A stretch of DNA of 22,730 bases from positions 1 to 22,730 of the forward strand of contig JAGXFY010000086.1 of NCBI GenBank assembly GCA_024636985.1. The letters are read 5' to 3'. A model generated the notes under the pieces. The model was not told where the DNA came from. It saw nothing but the letters and a program-made list of their open reading frames with translations, and made no database searches. Source of the DNA: Petrocella sp024636985 (GTDB lineage: Bacteria > Bacillota > Clostridia > Lachnospirales > Vallitaleaceae). This document shows positions 20,929 to 22,730 of this stretch, one piece after another (within the stretch, counting starts at the first letter, position 1; each line of letters opens with the position of its first letter). The position numbers and the translations under genes were made by a program.

Positions 20929-21937
20929 CTATCTCATCCCCTTCTTCTTCTTTACCTAGATTTATAGATTCTTGTTGTTTTTGAAAATACATTTCAAGTG
21001 CTTTTTCAATTATTTTTTCAATCGTCTTGATTTCTTGACTTGGACTAAAGTATTTGCTGATGATCTTGGGTTGAATCTTTACGGGTTTTTGCTTATTGGG
21101 ATCCCTCAATGCTTCACCGGTGATAATGGACTTTGCTGTTTTCCAGTTAAGCTTTCCTTCTTCTTCATAATTTCTTATGATGGAAGCTTTTTTCATATCC
21201 ACTTTAAAAGTATCCTCTGATACAATAGCTTCAATCATTTCCTGATTTTCTGCTGATAAATAAGAAAGGTCGACTCCGGCTCGCATTGCTATTTTGCCTT
21301 CGTCGACCTGTAACTTTAGTGCTTCATTTAGTTTGTCAATTCTTAGATATCTGGCTACTGATCTCGCGGACATATTATAGTCAGATCCTACTTTTTTCTT
21401 AGAATCTAACTTCATGCCCACTGGGCACGAAGTTAGATTTGGTGCTTTTGATAATCTTTCGATTTCATCTAATAGATCTGTTCGCACGCCTTGTTGTTTA
21501 ATAGCACTATGCCTAGTAGCAATTACCGTTGCTCTCTCAGAATGTACCAAGTCCGTAAAGGACCTTTGCATCAAATTTGTTTCAGTGACTATAAGGATTG
21601 CTTCTTCTTCACTCAGTCCTTCTTTTATAACTGTTGGTATTGTTTCTAGACCTGCCTCTTTTGCTGCATTAGCTCTGTTATGGCCACTTAGGATTTCATA
21701 CTTCAAACCCTTTTTCCGAACCACTATAGGTACAATCACACCATAATTCTTAATACTTTCAATCATTTCATTGAAGCGTTCCCCTTCATATAGCTTAAAG
21801 GGATGATTCTGAAAAGGTACCAACTGCTCCAATTTAAGTTCTGTGGCGCCTTCCTTTTTATCCGGCGGTGACGCGCTATAATCGTCACCGAATATTGAGG
21901 CAAAGCTTTCTGTTTTTTTGGTTTTGCTCTTATCCAT
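20921..21937 (-). CDS. parB: ParB/Spo0J-family partition protein
   Basis: The product has 338 residues. An N-terminal ParB domain shows LKLEQLVPFQNHPFKLYEGE, VIVPIVVRKKGLKYEILSGH, NRANAAKEAG (CTP-binding GHNR region) and VTETNLMQRSF. The central helix-turn-helix region is NMSARSVARYLRIDKL, and the C-terminus is charged and helical, for dimerisation. ParB proteins bind parS, spread and load the segregation machinery; this subtype is usual for clostridial plasmids and ICEs. The ATG overlaps the end of parA by eight bases (ATGGATAA). A strong hairpin-forming sequence lies within the coding region at 21404-21440. No parS-like palindrome was recognised nearby. Confidence 0.93.
   Translation of the reverse strand: MDKSKTKKTESFASIFGDDYSASPPDKKEGATELKLEQLVPFQNHPFKLYEGERFNEMIESIKNYGVIVPIVVRKKGLKYEILSGHNRANAAKEAGLETIPTVIKEGLSEEEAILIVTETNLMQRSFTDLVHSERATVIATRHSAIKQQGVRTDLLDEIERLSKAPNLTSCPVGMKLDSKKKVGSDYNMSARSVARYLRIDKLNEALKLQVDEGKIAMRAGVDLSYLSAENQEMIEAIVSEDTFKVDMKKASIIRNYEEEGKLNWKTAKSIITGEALRDPNKQKPVKIQPKIISKYFSPSQEIKTIEKIIEKALEMYFQKQQESINLGKEEEGDEIGG
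21404..21440. repeat. Hairpin-forming inverted repeat inside parB
   Basis: AATCTAACTTCATGCCC (21404-21420) and GGGCACGAAGTTAGATT (21424-21440) pair at 16 of 17 positions around a three-base loop. It encodes NLTSCPVGMKLDS of ParB, so the frame is kept. Confidence 0.7.
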
Positions 21938-22595
21938 TTCCTATCAACTCCTTTGTAAATTCTTGGTAGGCTATAGCAGCCTTATTGGTTGGCATATAAT
22001 CCATAATACTTTTACTTTGAAGATTTGCTTCTCCTACTTTAACGGATTTAGGAATCTTCGTTTCAAATACTTTGATATGCTCACCATAGGATGCTTCAAT
22101 CATATCCATCATTTTCTTCGCCAGACTGGTCCTTTCATCAAACATGGTCAAAAGAATGCCTTCAAAGGTTATAGCCGAATTAATGCGCTTTTTAACTTTG
22201 AAAATTGTTTTTAGTAATAGTTCCAATCCTTTAACTGATAGATATTCCGGTGTAGCAGGTATTAGAACACTGTCACAAGCTGCTAATACATTTAAGGTCA
22301 TGAGACCTAAAGAAGGCATACAATCTAATAAAACATAATCATAATCCCCTTTGATCTCGTCTATAATGGTCTTAAGTACATACTCTCTGCTAATAGTACT
22401 AACCAGATTGATTTCAATGGCTGAAAGTTCAATACTACTGGGAATGATATCAATACCCTCCTTTTGAACCATATAGGCTTCTTTACTGGGTATATCCTTC
22501 TCCATCATGACATCCATCATTAAGTGATAAAGGGTATATTCCAGATTTTCTGGTTCAGAAATTCCAAAACAATCTGTTAGACTGGCTTGATTGTC
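21930..22595 (-). pseudogene. parA: ParA-family ATPase lacking its N-terminal Walker A region
   Basis: The frame is ParA-like from DNQASLTDCFG (22595) to the stop at 21930: YTLYHLMMDVMMEK, IDIIPSSIELSAIEINLV, the Walker B-like DYDYVLLDCMPSLGLMTLN, IPATPEYLSVKGLELLL and FETKIPKSVKVGEANLQSKS. The first ~40 residues, which hold the deviant Walker A (KGGVGKT) and the DxDPQ strand start, are missing. Directly upstream of DNQ is a TAA (22598-22596) belonging to an inverted repeat. Internal ATGs (e.g. 22520) could start a protein without ATP binding. Its product should drive plasmid or element segregation with ParB, so partition is probably disabled unless supplied in trans. Confidence 0.8.
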
Positions 22596-22675
22596 TTATC
22601 CCGAAGATATTATTATCCCGAAAAATTGTTTAACCTAGCTCTACACAATGGTTTAACAATTAAACTTCGGGATAA
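22596..22675. repeat. Nested inverted repeat at the parA breakpoint, possible recombination site
   Basis: TTATCCCGAAG at 22596-22606, TTATCCCGAA again at 22613-22622, and the inverted CTTCGGGATAA at 22665-22675. Inside, AATTGTTTAACC (22624-22635) faces GGTTTAACAATT (22650-22661), 11 of 12 pairing, around 14 bases. Two arms of about 23-26 bp thus flank a central spacer. This is the kind of structure seen at transposon ends or tyrosine-recombinase core sites. parA homology ends at its left edge. Confidence 0.65.
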
Positions 22676-22681
22676 CAAATA

Positions 22682-22730
22682 TTAAATCAACCCATATAAT
22701 TTTTTCAAAGTCTCCTTATCATTTGTCCAG
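22682..22730 (-). CDS. C-terminal end of an unidentified gene, cut by the right edge
   Basis: Only the last 15 codons are visible (WTNDKETLKKLYGLI, then TAA). The frame ends six bases before the inverted repeat that interrupts parA. It may be the last gene of the element inserted in parA, for example a recombinase, but the identity cannot be judged from 15 residues. Confidence 0.4.
   Translation of the reverse strand, partial: WTNDKETLKKLYGLI

Noticed and set aside
1..22730. Prophage
   Set aside because: Apart from a DUF5131 remnant and an XRE/ImmA pair there are no structural, lysis or terminase genes; plasmid/ICE features fit better.

Overview
The window looks like low-GC Gram-positive DNA from the class Clostridia. 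The evidence is AT-rich sequence, strong AGGAGG-type ribosome binding sites, TTG and GTG starts, an IS150-type insertion sequence, and plasmid/ICE-type families common in gut and sediment clostridia (ParB, DUF3848-like, DUF6908-like, ImmA). Species cannot be assigned. Almost all genes are on the minus strand; the exceptions are a LysE exporter and two gene remnants.

Region 1 (1-4631) is mostly intact: a two-domain SRPBCC protein cut by the window edge, a PAP2 membrane phosphatase, an XRE-type membrane-linked regulator, and a MocR/GabR-type regulator divergent from a LysE-family exporter. The MocR/LysE intergenic region carries three copies of the ATACCA box.

Region 2 (4632-13183) mixes intact genes with many remnants. 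Intact genes are a GyrI-like protein with its WYL regulator, an Smr-domain protein, an aspartate-dehydrogenase-like/2-hydroxyacid-dehydrogenase-like pair, and an SRPBCC protein. Broken genes are an AAA/DUF4143 ATPase and a DUF5131 protein with internal in-frame deletions, the tail of a probable DJ-1/PfpI protein, a membrane protein with a one-base frameshift, a DUF6790 gene with a single nonsense codon, a TetR gene without its DNA-binding domain, and an unidentified gene with two frameshifts.

Region 3 (13184-14618) is an IS3-family (IS150-group) element with a stop in orfA and a frameshift in orfB. It abuts the first third or so of a SAF/CpaB-like gene whose remainder is missing.

Region 4 (14654-22598) resembles the backbone of a plasmid or integrative element, read right to left: parA, parB, a DUF6908-like gene, three tandem DUF3848-like genes, an XRE regulator, an ImmA/IrrE peptidase and a truncated PIN-domain gene. 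An alkaline phosphatase gene (phoA) and a both-ends-truncated flavin oxidoreductase remnant lie inside this backbone, beside an imperfect 97-bp direct repeat. The parA gene has lost its Walker A region exactly where a nested inverted repeat (22596-22675) begins. This suggests that another element, probably continuing past the right edge, inserted there.

The most interesting signals are the hairpin that would hide the PAP2 ribosome binding site, the three-box MocR operator, the three coupled DUF3848 paralogues next to an XRE-ImmA-PIN module, the repeat upstream of phoA, and the inverted-repeat junction in parA.
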